DNA of 64,000 bases, taken from the NCBI RefSeq assembly GCF_024347595.1, contig NZ_AP025506.1:1736001-1800000 (forward strand), written 5' to 3'. Shown in pieces: positions 1 through 6,568 of the stretch. The number at the start of each line of letters is the position of its first letter. The stretch's first letter is position 1. The notes below the pieces were generated by a model. The model was not told the DNA's origin, did not search any database, and was given only the letters and a program-made list of their open reading frames with translations. The position numbers were made by a program, and so were the translations under genes. Source of the stretch: Vibrio pomeroyi (GTDB lineage: Bacteria > Pseudomonadota > Gammaproteobacteria > Enterobacterales > Vibrionaceae).

Positions 1-12
1 CAAAGGCTCCAA

Positions 13-174
13 ATGAGAACAATCTATACCACTGAAGGCGACATCAACGCAAAGAAACAGAAAGACGCTTATCCAAAACTGGCGTTATGTGAAAACTGCG
101 TGCGTGATTATGTGGTGATTGAGCAAGGTGAGCGCACTTACAAGCCTTGTGCTAAATGTGGTACCGACGATTAA
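13..174 (+). CDS. small zinc-ribbon protein, 53 aa
   Basis: A 53-residue protein with two CxxC pairs, C26/C29 and C46/C49, the pattern of a single zinc ribbon. An AAAGG sequence lies 7 bases before the ATG, so the gene may be complete, although the frame is open to the window edge. Its stop codon overlaps the start of rsuA (TAATG), so the two are probably translationally coupled. The binding partner is unknown; nucleic acid or protein contact is only a guess from the fold. Confidence 0.65.
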   Translation: MRTIYTTEGDINAKKQKDAYPKLALCENCVRDYVVIEQGERTYKPCAKCGTDD

Positions 175-863
175 TGCGCCTTGATAAATACCTTTGTAAA
201 AGCACAGACCTCACTAAGCCAGAAGCCATTGAGAGAATCCATAATGGTGAGGTAAGTGTAAACGGTGAAGTGGTGCTTTATGAATCTACTCAGGTTCATG
301 AAAGTAACACCATCCTGCTCAATGGCGACGTATTAACGCTACGCGCATTTCGTTACATCTTAATGCACAAGCCTGCAGGTACTATCTGTTCCAATATCGA
401 TGAAGTGTACCCATCGCTTTTCAATCATCTTGAGGTGGATAAAGCCTCTGAACTGCACATCGCAGGGCGGTTAGACGCCGATACTACAGGCTTAGTATTG
501 ATCACTGATGATGGACGTTGGTCTTTCAATATCACACTGCCAACTAAGTCGTGTAAAAAGGTGTATCGTGTGACATTGTCACGGGATATCAAAGACGATG
601 TCGCAGATAAATTCAAAGCGGGGGTTCAGCTGCAAGGTGAGAAGAATCCCACGCGGCCCGCAGAACTAGAAGTGATAAGCCCCAAAGAAGTGCTACTGAC
701 CATCACAGAAGGTAAGTTCCATCAAGTTAAGCGAATGTTCGCTGCGGTTGGAAACCGAGTGGTAGGGCTGCACAGAGAGCAAATAGGCGATGTAAGTCTA
801 GATGTTGAAGAAGGCCAGTGGCGTTATCTCACAGAAGATGAAGTTAGCTCTTTCAGCCAGTAA
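174..863 (+). CDS. rsuA: 16S rRNA pseudouridine synthase, RsuA family
   Basis: 229 residues from the ATG at 174. An in-frame ATG at 156 exists, but 174 overlaps the stop of the previous gene by one base and begins the typical S4 sequence MRLDKYL. Residues 1-60 form the RNA-binding S4 domain; the catalytic motif GRLDADTTGL with Asp101 and the following LITDDG are those of the RsuA/RluB/E/F family, which converts uridine to pseudouridine in rRNA in the cytoplasm. Length and motif spacing fit RsuA (16S position 516) best, but Vibrios carry more than one RsuA-like protein, so the exact target is inferred. Confidence 0.85.
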   Translation: MRLDKYLCKSTDLTKPEAIERIHNGEVSVNGEVVLYESTQVHESNTILLNGDVLTLRAFRYILMHKPAGTICSNIDEVYPSLFNHLEVDKASELHIAGRLDADTTGLVLITDDGRWSFNITLPTKSCKKVYRVTLSRDIKDDVADKFKAGVQLQGEKNPTRPAELEVISPKEVLLTITEGKFHQVKRMFAAVGNRVVGLHREQIGDVSLDVEEGQWRYLTEDEVSSFSQ

Positions 864-931
864 CCTAAAACAAATTAAAACATAAAGCCTAGCGATACTT
901 CTGGGCTTTAAAACAGAAGGAATTGTTTATC

Positions 932-1306
932 ATGGAAAACCTCAAAGTCACAGAAATAAAGTCGTTCGTACCCGCGAAAGACTTCGACTTATCAAAGCGT
1001 TTTTATCAAAATCTCGGCTTTGAAATCATGTCTGAATTCCATGATATCGCTTATTTTCGTCACGGCGATTATGCATTCCTTTTACAAGATTTTTACGAAC
1101 CTGCGCACTGTCACAATTACATGATGCACTTGCTGGTGGAAGACGTAAAAAGTTGGTATCAACACGTGCAAAACTCTAATGTAATGACGGAATTTGAAGT
1201 AACCGTTACTGAGGTTGTAGAGCAACCTTGGGGAATGCTTGAGTTTTGTATCACTGACCCAAGTGGCGTGCTATGGCGTGTTGCCGAGAACATCAGGCCA
1301 CGTTAG
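932..1306 (+). CDS. VOC-superfamily (glyoxalase/bleomycin-resistance fold) protein
   Basis: 124 residues from the ATG at 932; a TTG nine bases upstream is in frame, but AAGGA precedes the ATG at a workable distance. The sequence shows the VOC pattern: an N-terminal beta-alpha-beta unit with FYQNLGFE, followed by a second unit ending in EFCITDPSGVLWRVAE. VOC proteins bind a metal or a small ligand and act as lyases, dioxygenases or drug-sequestering proteins; nothing here identifies a substrate. Single gene, followed by about 90 bases of non-coding DNA. Confidence 0.75.
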   Translation: MENLKVTEIKSFVPAKDFDLSKRFYQNLGFEIMSEFHDIAYFRHGDYAFLLQDFYEPAHCHNYMMHLLVEDVKSWYQHVQNSNVMTEFEVTVTEVVEQPWGMLEFCITDPSGVLWRVAENIRPR

Positions 1307-1401
1307 CCCGTAAACTTGTTTTAAGGCCAGTGAAACGCTTCAAATTATCCATATATCGCTGAATTTATACCGCTCTCGGTAATTATCAAATAGGTTAAAA
1401 C

Positions 1402-2010
1402 ATGGATATAAAGGCTAAAATGCACAACCAAGACGTTTATTATTGTGATGACGTTGATCTGGTCGCCGAGCAAACACAATGCTTAGAAGTGCTTTACGAT
1501 TTCAACCACACTCGCCCGAGCGAAGGCGACAAACGCCAACAAATCATGAAGCAACTGTTCGCAGAAGTAGGCGAGGGTTGTTACATCGAGCCACCACTTC
1601 ATGCCAACTGGGGTCGTCACACTCATCTAGGCAATAACGTATACGTAAACTTCAACCTAACGCTTGTTGACGACACCGACGTATTCATCGGTGATAACGT
1701 AATGATTGCACCTAACGTTACTATCGCGACAGGCACACATCCCATCAGCCCAGAACTTAGGCTCAAAGCCGCGCAATTCAATGTTCCTGTTCGTATCGGC
1801 AACAATGTATGGCTTGGCGCACACACGGTCGTATTACCGGGCGTCACCATAGGTGAAAACTCGGTTATCGGCGCGGGCAGCATAGTCACCAAAGACATCC
1901 CAGCCAATGTGGTTGCCGTCGGTAACCCGTGCAAAGTGGTACGAGAAATCAATGAACGCGACCGAGAGTATTACCACAAAGATCGCCGCATTCCAGACGA
2001 GCTTAAGTAA
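1402..2010 (+). CDS. sugar O-acetyltransferase (LacA/Maa type)
   Basis: 202 residues. The N-terminal 55 residues match the Maa/LacA cap; residues 60-185 are hexapeptide repeats forming a left-handed beta-helix. The catalytic His is probably H113 in TGTHPISPELR, and the C-terminal IGAGSIVTKDIP stretch is typical of this family. These cytoplasmic trimers move an acetyl group from acetyl-CoA to the 6-hydroxyl of maltose, glucose or galactosides. Start chosen at the ATG at 1402. The palindromic elements beginning at 2050 follow directly. Confidence 0.85.
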   Translation: MDIKAKMHNQDVYYCDDVDLVAEQTQCLEVLYDFNHTRPSEGDKRQQIMKQLFAEVGEGCYIEPPLHANWGRHTHLGNNVYVNFNLTLVDDTDVFIGDNVMIAPNVTIATGTHPISPELRLKAAQFNVPVRIGNNVWLGAHTVVLPGVTIGENSVIGAGSIVTKDIPANVVAVGNPCKVVREINERDREYYHKDRRIPDELK

Positions 2011-2049
2011 GCCGTATTGACCAGATTCTCAATGTGGAAGTTTGGTCAT

Positions 2050-2100
2050 ACTAGACAGAAAGATTCTGCATTTTCACGAGTACCGACGCTAGCTGTGATA
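2050..2100. repeat. degenerate copy of the 60-bp palindromic element (copy C)
   Basis: Begins ACTAGACAGAAAGATTCTGC and ends TAGCTGTGATA. The left arm and loop match copies A (2150) and B (47811), and the terminal TAGCTG is also shared, but the right arm has diverged and the GTT at the cassette join is GTG. It lies about 100 bp before copy A, so the element occurs here as a direct repeat. Confidence 0.6.
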
Positions 2101-2149
2101 TAAGTCGTTGTTATATAATGGCTAGATTGCATATGAGATGTGAGCGGTA

Positions 2150-2211
2150 GAAACTAGACAGAATTAATCTGCATTTAAATACAGAATTTTTCTGTCTAAT
2201 TAGAGCTGTTA
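2150..2211. repeat. 60-bp palindromic element (copy A), recipient of the kinase cassette
   Basis: An imperfect inverted repeat: AACTAGACAGAA pairs with TTCTGTCTAATT (11 of 12 pairs) around a short inner stem and an ATTTAAAT loop, followed by AGCTGTTA. Copy B at 47811 is about 80% identical, keeps the same stem with two G-T pairs, and also ends AGCTGTTA. The integron cassette holding the kinase gene begins at 2209, so the join is AGCTG^TTA. The sequence is not VCR-like. It may be an attC of another class, a genomic (attG-like) recipient site, or a mobile palindromic repeat. Confidence 0.75.
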
Positions 2212-2236
2212 GTATTCTTATAAAGTTCAGAGGTAA

Positions 2237-3448
2237 ATGTTGGACGAGTATTCAATTCATCTAAAGCGACAAGGCTTTGACTTGCTCGAAGATATTGGAA
2301 GTGGGCTTTCTGGTAAAACCAAGAAAGCCAAGCAAAGCTCCTTGGAAAGGTTCGTTGCCGTAAAGTTCTTCGATAGTGTATTTAATCGAAACAACTCCGA
2401 GCTAAAGAAAAAGTTTAAGAGGGAAGCGTTCATTCTTTCAGAGGCGCAACATCCAGCGATTCCGTATGTCATTACTCATGGTGAAGTTAAATGTGAGAAT
2501 GATTCGGTTCCATACATCGTTATGGAGTATATCGATGGTACAAATTTGGAAGATTATGTCCAAAAGCACGGTGTAATTGAGCATCGACAGGTCATCACAA
2601 TTGCAACTCAGGTTCTTGATGCTTTGTCACTTGTGCATGCAAAGGGAATCATTCATAGAGACATAAAGCCCTCAAACATCATGCTATCGTCAGCCGGTCA
2701 CGCTTACCTGATTGATTTCTCAATTGGCTTTGCGCCTTCTGGAAACCCGAACTTTACAAGAGCAACAAGAACTGGAGACCACCTAGGCTCGGTGGAGTAC
2801 ATGTCTCCAGAGCAAAGCGTTGATATGAAAAACGTTGATAGCCGTTCTGACATTTACTCTTTGGGGCTAACACTCTGCAAATTGCTAACGGGCACACCAA
2901 CGCTCAAAGCGTTAGACAAGCCAGAACTATCAGTTCCTTATGCTTTACGAAACTTAATAAATAAGGCTTCAGAGTATGACGCAAATAATCGCTATCAAAA
3001 TGTCGATGACATTTTGAGGGAGTTAAAAAGCATTTCTGGCGCTGGGCATTTCGCAATAAACACGCCAAGCAAAGCACTTTGCTCGAATTTGAAATGTCCA
3101 GATGCGCAATGGTCACCAAATGGGTACTACAGGGGAGCTAATTTTACAGAAAACTGCATTGATATTCATTGTACTTCCTGTGGAGACAAACTCACCTATC
3201 AATGTTCGTGTGGGTACCCGATAGCCGAAACTCGTTTCTGTGGTGGCTGTGGTACTGAGCTATTCAAAGTACCGGAGTGTAGTAGTTGTGGCTCCTATCT
3301 AAAGAAACAAGATATGAGCAAAGATACGTCAAAAGGTTGCAGTAAGTGTCAAGCTAAACAAGTTCTACCACAACCTCAACAACCTATTTGGGGGCAGCCA
3401 CAACAGCAACCTGCTGGTATGGACTTTGATGACGATATTCCGTTCTGA
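2237..3448 (+). CDS. Ser/Thr protein kinase with C-terminal zinc ribbons
   Basis: 403 residues. Residues 14-270 form a eukaryotic-type kinase: glycine loop IGSGLSG, Lys43 in VAVKFF, catalytic HRDIKPSN with Asp142, and SPEQ for the usual APE. The metal-binding DFG motif is replaced by DFS (160-162), a substitution seen in some active kinases. Residues about 285-365 carry several CxxC pairs arranged as two or three zinc ribbons, then a Gln/Pro-rich linker and an acidic tail ending DFDDDIPF. There is no membrane segment, so it is cytoplasmic. It is the only gene of an integron cassette. Substrates are unknown; stress or phage-defence signalling is possible but not shown. Confidence 0.85.
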   Translation: MLDEYSIHLKRQGFDLLEDIGSGLSGKTKKAKQSSLERFVAVKFFDSVFNRNNSELKKKFKREAFILSEAQHPAIPYVITHGEVKCENDSVPYIVMEYIDGTNLEDYVQKHGVIEHRQVITIATQVLDALSLVHAKGIIHRDIKPSNIMLSSAGHAYLIDFSIGFAPSGNPNFTRATRTGDHLGSVEYMSPEQSVDMKNVDSRSDIYSLGLTLCKLLTGTPTLKALDKPELSVPYALRNLINKASEYDANNRYQNVDDILRELKSISGAGHFAINTPSKALCSNLKCPDAQWSPNGYYRGANFTENCIDIHCTSCGDKLTYQCSCGYPIAETRFCGGCGTELFKVPECSSCGSYLKKQDMSKDTSKGCSKCQAKQVLPQPQQPIWGQPQQQPAGMDFDDDIPF

Positions 3449-3454
3449 GGAACT

Positions 3455-3576
3455 GAATACTAACAATCTGTTTAAGAGTGATTCGCAACGCGTGGCATTT
3501 TTACTATGCGTTGGTTTTAGTGTTTAAGGTGGTATGCGGATGGATTGGTGTTGCGCTGCTCACACCTTAACGCGGC
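3455..3576 (+). other. attC site (VCR type), split by IS at 3577-4939
   Basis: Starts at the R'' box GAATACTAAC, followed by the VCR core TTCGCAACGCGTGGCATTTT, a mirrored GCGTTGG, and CTTAACGCGGC. The last base and the R' box GTTATAT are at 4940-4946 on the other side of the insertion sequence. It is a recombination site for an integron integrase, now disrupted. Confidence 0.85.
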
Positions 3577-3592
3577 TACATGGATTCCCCCC

Positions 3593-3844
3593 AGGTTGTC
3601 AAACATCCGCTAAACTTATGTTGATGGGTTTTGGACTGCCGCTCTACATTCGGCCTACTTATCGACGATTCGCATACGTCGTGGCCCTGATGACTTTGCG
3701 CGACTGCGGTGCCTTATTCGTTAGATGACATCTAGTGTGTCCGCCGCATTAACAGGCTCTCCGCAAGTGGTCTTAACCTATCTCCATCATTAGCGTCTGC
3801 AATGACCCGGTGGGTTTAACTCTTTATGCTGCTTAAGTTTTTAC
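3593..3844 (-). ncRNA. candidate seek/bridge RNA of the IS at 3577-4939
   Basis: Non-coding DNA downstream of the transposase, where IS1111-group elements encode their guide RNA. Read on the minus strand, TTAATGCGGCG (3752-3742) nearly equals the left half of the attC target TTAACGCGGC, and CATCTAACG (3727-3719) is complementary, with one mismatch, to the right half CGTTATATA. Further 3', the top strand has TCTACAT (3643-3649), identical to the circle junction C^TACAT plus one base. Left guide, right guide and then donor guide is the known order. The ends of the RNA are not determined. Confidence 0.6.
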
Positions 3845-4870
3845 TTAAGCAGCATAGTTTTCATATTCTGTTTGATTGTGTAAAAGCGACCATATAATCC
3901 GTGCGTTCTTCGCAGCAAGTGCCACTATCGCTCGGTTCATTCCTCTTCGTTCTAGAACGCCGCGACACCACTGACTTAACTTATCTTGCTTGTCGCCAAG
4001 ATTGGCAATCACGGTCCTTGCTCCGTGAACTAATAGTGTTCGTAAGTATTTGTCGCCGTGTTTGGTTATCCGACCTAAGCGAGGCTTTCCTCCCGTCGAA
4101 TATTGCTTTGGTACTAAGCCTAGCCAAGCAGAGAAATCGCGACTTCTATCAAATTGAGAGCCATTACCTATCGAAGCGAGTATCGCTGTTGCAGTTTGCG
4201 GCCCGATACCTCGAACCTTAATCACTCGTTGAACATTAGCGCTGACCTTAGCAAAAGAATCGAACACTTGCTCAGTCTCGGCGATACGTTGATTGAGTTC
4301 GTCAAGGTGGTGATAAGCATCGGCTATCACCGTTCTTGCGAGGTGTGGTAGTTCACTTTCTGCATCTTCGAGCATTAAGGGAACCTGTCTCATCAATGAA
4401 GAGCGACCAACAGGAATGATTAATCCGAATTCAGAGAGTAGGGCACGCATGCGATTCATAAGCGCGGTGCGTTCACGAACCCAATGCTCTCTCATTCTAT
4501 GTACCGATAAGATGGCTTGTTGATCGGGGGATTTTATGGGCACAAAGCGAGTAGGTGGACGCTGAACAGCTTCGCAGATAGCTACTGCATCGTTAAGGTC
4601 GTTCTTCCCTTTAGTTCGATAAGGAACCACGTATTTAACAGCCATAATGCGGGTGTCGTGACCAAGTTTATTGAGTGTTCTTGCCCAATAATGTGCACCA
4701 CCACACGCTTCAACGCCTATACGCATGAGTGGCATATTTGCTATTGTAGTCAGTAGTTTAGAGCGAGTTACCGACTTATGAAGTATGACCTTACCATTTT
4801 GGTCTACGGCATGAAGACTAAAGTGGTTTTTAGCTAGGTCGATACCGCAGAAATAAGAGTAATCAGACAT
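3845..4870 (-). CDS. IS110-family transposase (IS1111 group)
   Basis: 341 residues from the ATG at 4870, which has GGAGG 4 bases upstream; an in-frame ATG at 4897 lacks this. The N-terminal RuvC-like domain shows the DEDD pattern: GIDLAKN, GVEACGG and KNDLNDAVAI. The C-terminal Tnp_20 domain has GIGPQTA and YSTGGK with the presumed catalytic Ser. Enzymes of this family excise the element as a circle and insert it at an RNA-specified target without duplication. The gene appears intact, so the element may be active. Confidence 0.92.
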   Translation of the reverse strand: MSDYSYFCGIDLAKNHFSLHAVDQNGKVILHKSVTRSKLLTTIANMPLMRIGVEACGGAHYWARTLNKLGHDTRIMAVKYVVPYRTKGKNDLNDAVAICEAVQRPPTRFVPIKSPDQQAILSVHRMREHWVRERTALMNRMRALLSEFGLIIPVGRSSLMRQVPLMLEDAESELPHLARTVIADAYHHLDELNQRIAETEQVFDSFAKVSANVQRVIKVRGIGPQTATAILASIGNGSQFDRSRDFSAWLGLVPKQYSTGGKPRLGRITKHGDKYLRTLLVHGARTVIANLGDKQDKLSQWCRGVLERRGMNRAIVALAAKNARIIWSLLHNQTEYENYAA

Positions 4871-4991
4871 GGTGCCTCCGATGTATTTAAGTACCACATA
4901 AGTGTGGCAGATCCTCGGGAGGGGGAATCCATGTCATTCGTTATATACTCACGCATTCAATTTTAAAGTAGATAGATGATAGAGAGAGCAA

Positions 4992-5192
4992 ATGACGTTA
5001 ATAAGTTTTGCTGACATGGAAGATAAGTTCACAAAAGAAGTGTTAGAGCAGGAAGCTTCTTGGCACCCAGACGCGGAGTTAAGTACTTTTTCAATGGCTG
5101 CTGGATACGCGATGGGACATGGCTATAAGCAAGGTAAAGCGTATATGTTTGCTATGGATTTAGTGGACAAAGGTTTGGTATTCGATGACTAA
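4992..5192 (+). CDS. uncharacterised 66-aa cassette protein (twin 1)
   Basis: Family not recognised. The C-terminal half carries the pattern S-M-x-x-GYA-x3-GY-x2-G-x-AY-x-FA, which recurs in the next gene, so the two are diverged duplicates of equal length. No signal peptide or clear membrane segment; acidic overall. The stop overlaps the start of twin 2 by 8 bases, so they are co-translated. Paired small genes in a cassette raise the idea of a toxin-antitoxin pair, but similarity to each other argues more for a heteromer or simple duplication. Confidence 0.65.
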   Translation: MTLISFADMEDKFTKEVLEQEASWHPDAELSTFSMAAGYAMGHGYKQGKAYMFAMDLVDKGLVFDD

Positions 5193-5385
5193 AGAACAAG
5201 ATTTGGTAAGTAAAGAGAAGTTTTTAGCATTAAAGAAGTCATTTATTGAAAATGTAGAAAGCAAAAATGTCGGATTTGAGCCTCATGACAATTATTGCTG
5301 GAGGTCGGTGATAACAGGTTACGCGCTAGCTAATGGTTTTTCTCACGGTGAGGCGTATCAATTTGCGCGCGAAATGTCTCTCTAA
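5185..5385 (+). CDS. uncharacterised 66-aa cassette protein (twin 2)
   Basis: 66 residues, overlapping twin 1 by 8 bases in another frame. Shares SV-x2-GYA-x3-GF-x2-G-x-AY-x-FA with twin 1, while the N-terminal 35 residues differ and contain one Trp and one Cys. No known domain is seen. Followed after about 30 bases by the attC of the cassette. Role unknown. Confidence 0.65.
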   Translation: MTKEQDLVSKEKFLALKKSFIENVESKNVGFEPHDNYCWRSVITGYALANGFSHGEAYQFAREMSL

Positions 5386-5413
5386 AAAGGTTCTGAAAGC
5401 CAATTAAGAACGG

Positions 5414-5545
5414 ATATAACAAACTGTAAAAAATTGATTCGCAATGTATGGCATTTCACCATTCGTTGGACACAGTCGCTAAGGTACTTGTTGCGGCTTT
5501 GACATTTCATGTCTCACATCATAACTAGATGCCATATATACGCGC
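5414..5545 (+). other. attC site (VCR type) lacking its R' box
   Basis: R'' box ATATAAC, then ATTCGCAATGTATGGCATTT and a mirrored ATTCGTTGG, matching the VCR core with several changes. The expected TTAACGCGGCGTTA end is absent: the sequence runs into CATCATAACTAGATG. It should therefore not recombine as a normal attC. Confidence 0.7.
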
Positions 5546-5570
5546 AAATATCCACAAAGGCTTAAAACAG

Positions 5571-6450
5571 ATGGTTATCAACGACTACATAAAAAATACG
5601 GAGTTTACAGAGCTCCCTAATGATCTACTCGATATAAGTAAAGTGCCTGATGATATAGCGGGTATATGTAAGTTTGTTCAAGGGAACCTTATTCACTCGT
5701 ATTGGCTTGAGCATTATGGTGTAGAGGCTGACCCGCTAAACAAACTGAAAGAAATGCAGACTCGGCATGCTAAAGACTTAGTCTCTTTAGCAATATCGAA
5801 ATCAGGCGAACCAGTTCATGTTTTCAAAAAAACCTAACCATAGAGTGTTCAGTATTTGTAGAGACTTTTCACTGCTAGTTTGCTCTATTTTGAGGGCAAA
5901 AGGAGTACCAGCCCGACTAAGGAGTGGGTTTGCGACTTATCTAGAACAAAACCATTTCGAAGATCACTGGGTTTGTGAGTACTGGGACAAAGATAAAGGA
6001 TGGATAGCCGTTGATGCTCAGTTAGATGACATTCACCATCAAATCTTGCAATTTGAATTTGATCCGTGTGATGTACCACCATCAAACTTTATCGTGGCTG
6101 GGCAGGCTTGGAAGTTATGCCGTGAAAACGTGGAGTCTGCTGACAGTTTTGGTTTTCGGGATTTCAGAGGATTAGAGTTTATCAAAGGGAGCCTAATTCG
6201 TGACTTGTATGCCTTATCAAAATTTGAAATGCATACGTGGGATACAGGGTGGGGCATACTGCCTAAATTCATAAGCCCTGTTTCTGGAGAGTATGAATTA
6301 ACTCTGCTCGATGAACTTGCAGAGGTTAGTTTTTCTGCGGATAGCACCAAAGCCCTTAAGTTAGTTAAGTCATGTAATGAAATAAAGCTTCCAAGTGGGT
6401 GGGATTGTTCTAAGTTTCCTACTTTAAGTGAGCTGTATGCTTCACTTTAG
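5571..6450 (+). pseudogene. transglutaminase-like protein, frameshifted
   Basis: Two overlapping open frames join into one protein of about 292 residues if one A is removed from the seven-A run at 5826-5832 (KK-PNHRV then follows). The core ICRDFSLLVCSILRAKGVPAR supplies the Cys, and EDHWVCEYWD supplies the His, of the Cys-His-Asp triad of bacterial transglutaminase-like proteins, which act on amide bonds. The start is taken at the ATG at 5571; one at 5529 is in frame but lies in the attC remnant. It is either a real single-base insertion, a sequencing error, or a site for transcriptional slippage. Confidence 0.7.
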
Positions 6451-6568
6451 CCTCCAGATATATAGAACACACAGCAACTCGACATGCTTGGTCTCTCTCA
6501 TTCCATCGCAGTGTCGTTCGTAATCCATTACTTCCTGATTTGCAGGTGGTTACACCCTTGAGGAAACT

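Larger units (their letters stand above)
3577..4939 (-). mobile_element. IS110-family insertion sequence (IS1111 group) in an attC site
   Basis: 1363 bp. Subterminal inverted repeats ACATGGATTCCCCC (3578-3591) and its exact complement at 4921-4934 lie 1 bp and 5 bp from the inferred ends. No target duplication is seen, as is usual for IS110. One transposase gene on the minus strand is followed by about 250 bp of non-coding DNA, the layout of the IS1111 group. Insertion is between GCGGC and GTTATATA of a VCR attC, so this is probably a member of the attC-targeting IS1111 set. Confidence 0.88.
2209..4940 (+). mobile_element. integron gene cassette with Ser/Thr kinase, interrupted by an IS
   Basis: The cassette starts TTAGTATTC at 2209. 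The R'' box of its attC at 3455-3464 reads GAATACTAAC, the exact reverse complement of G plus that start, as expected if the circular cassette re-forms a complete attC. The attC runs 3455-3576 and finishes with the G at 4940 after the insertion sequence at 3577-4939. Removing the IS gives AACGCGGCGTTATATA, a normal VCR end. Confidence 0.85.
4941..5545 (+). mobile_element. integron cassette with twin 66-aa proteins
   Basis: Begins TTATATAC directly after the G of the kinase attC. The R'' box ATATAAC at 5414-5420 complements that start over 7 bases. Two overlapping genes fill the cassette. The distal end is unclear because the expected G^TTA at the end of its attC is missing. Confidence 0.7.

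Noticed and set aside
156..173. Upstream start of rsuA at 156
   Set aside because: It lies within the preceding zinc-ribbon gene, and the ATG at 174 begins the conserved S4 domain.
3534..3728. Open frame of 64 codons at the left end of the first IS
   Set aside because: It crosses the end of the attC and the non-coding end of the IS, has no ribosome site, and its sequence is not protein-like.
4992..5385. Classical toxin-antitoxin pair
   Set aside because: The two proteins are paralogues of each other and neither shows a known toxin or antitoxin motif.
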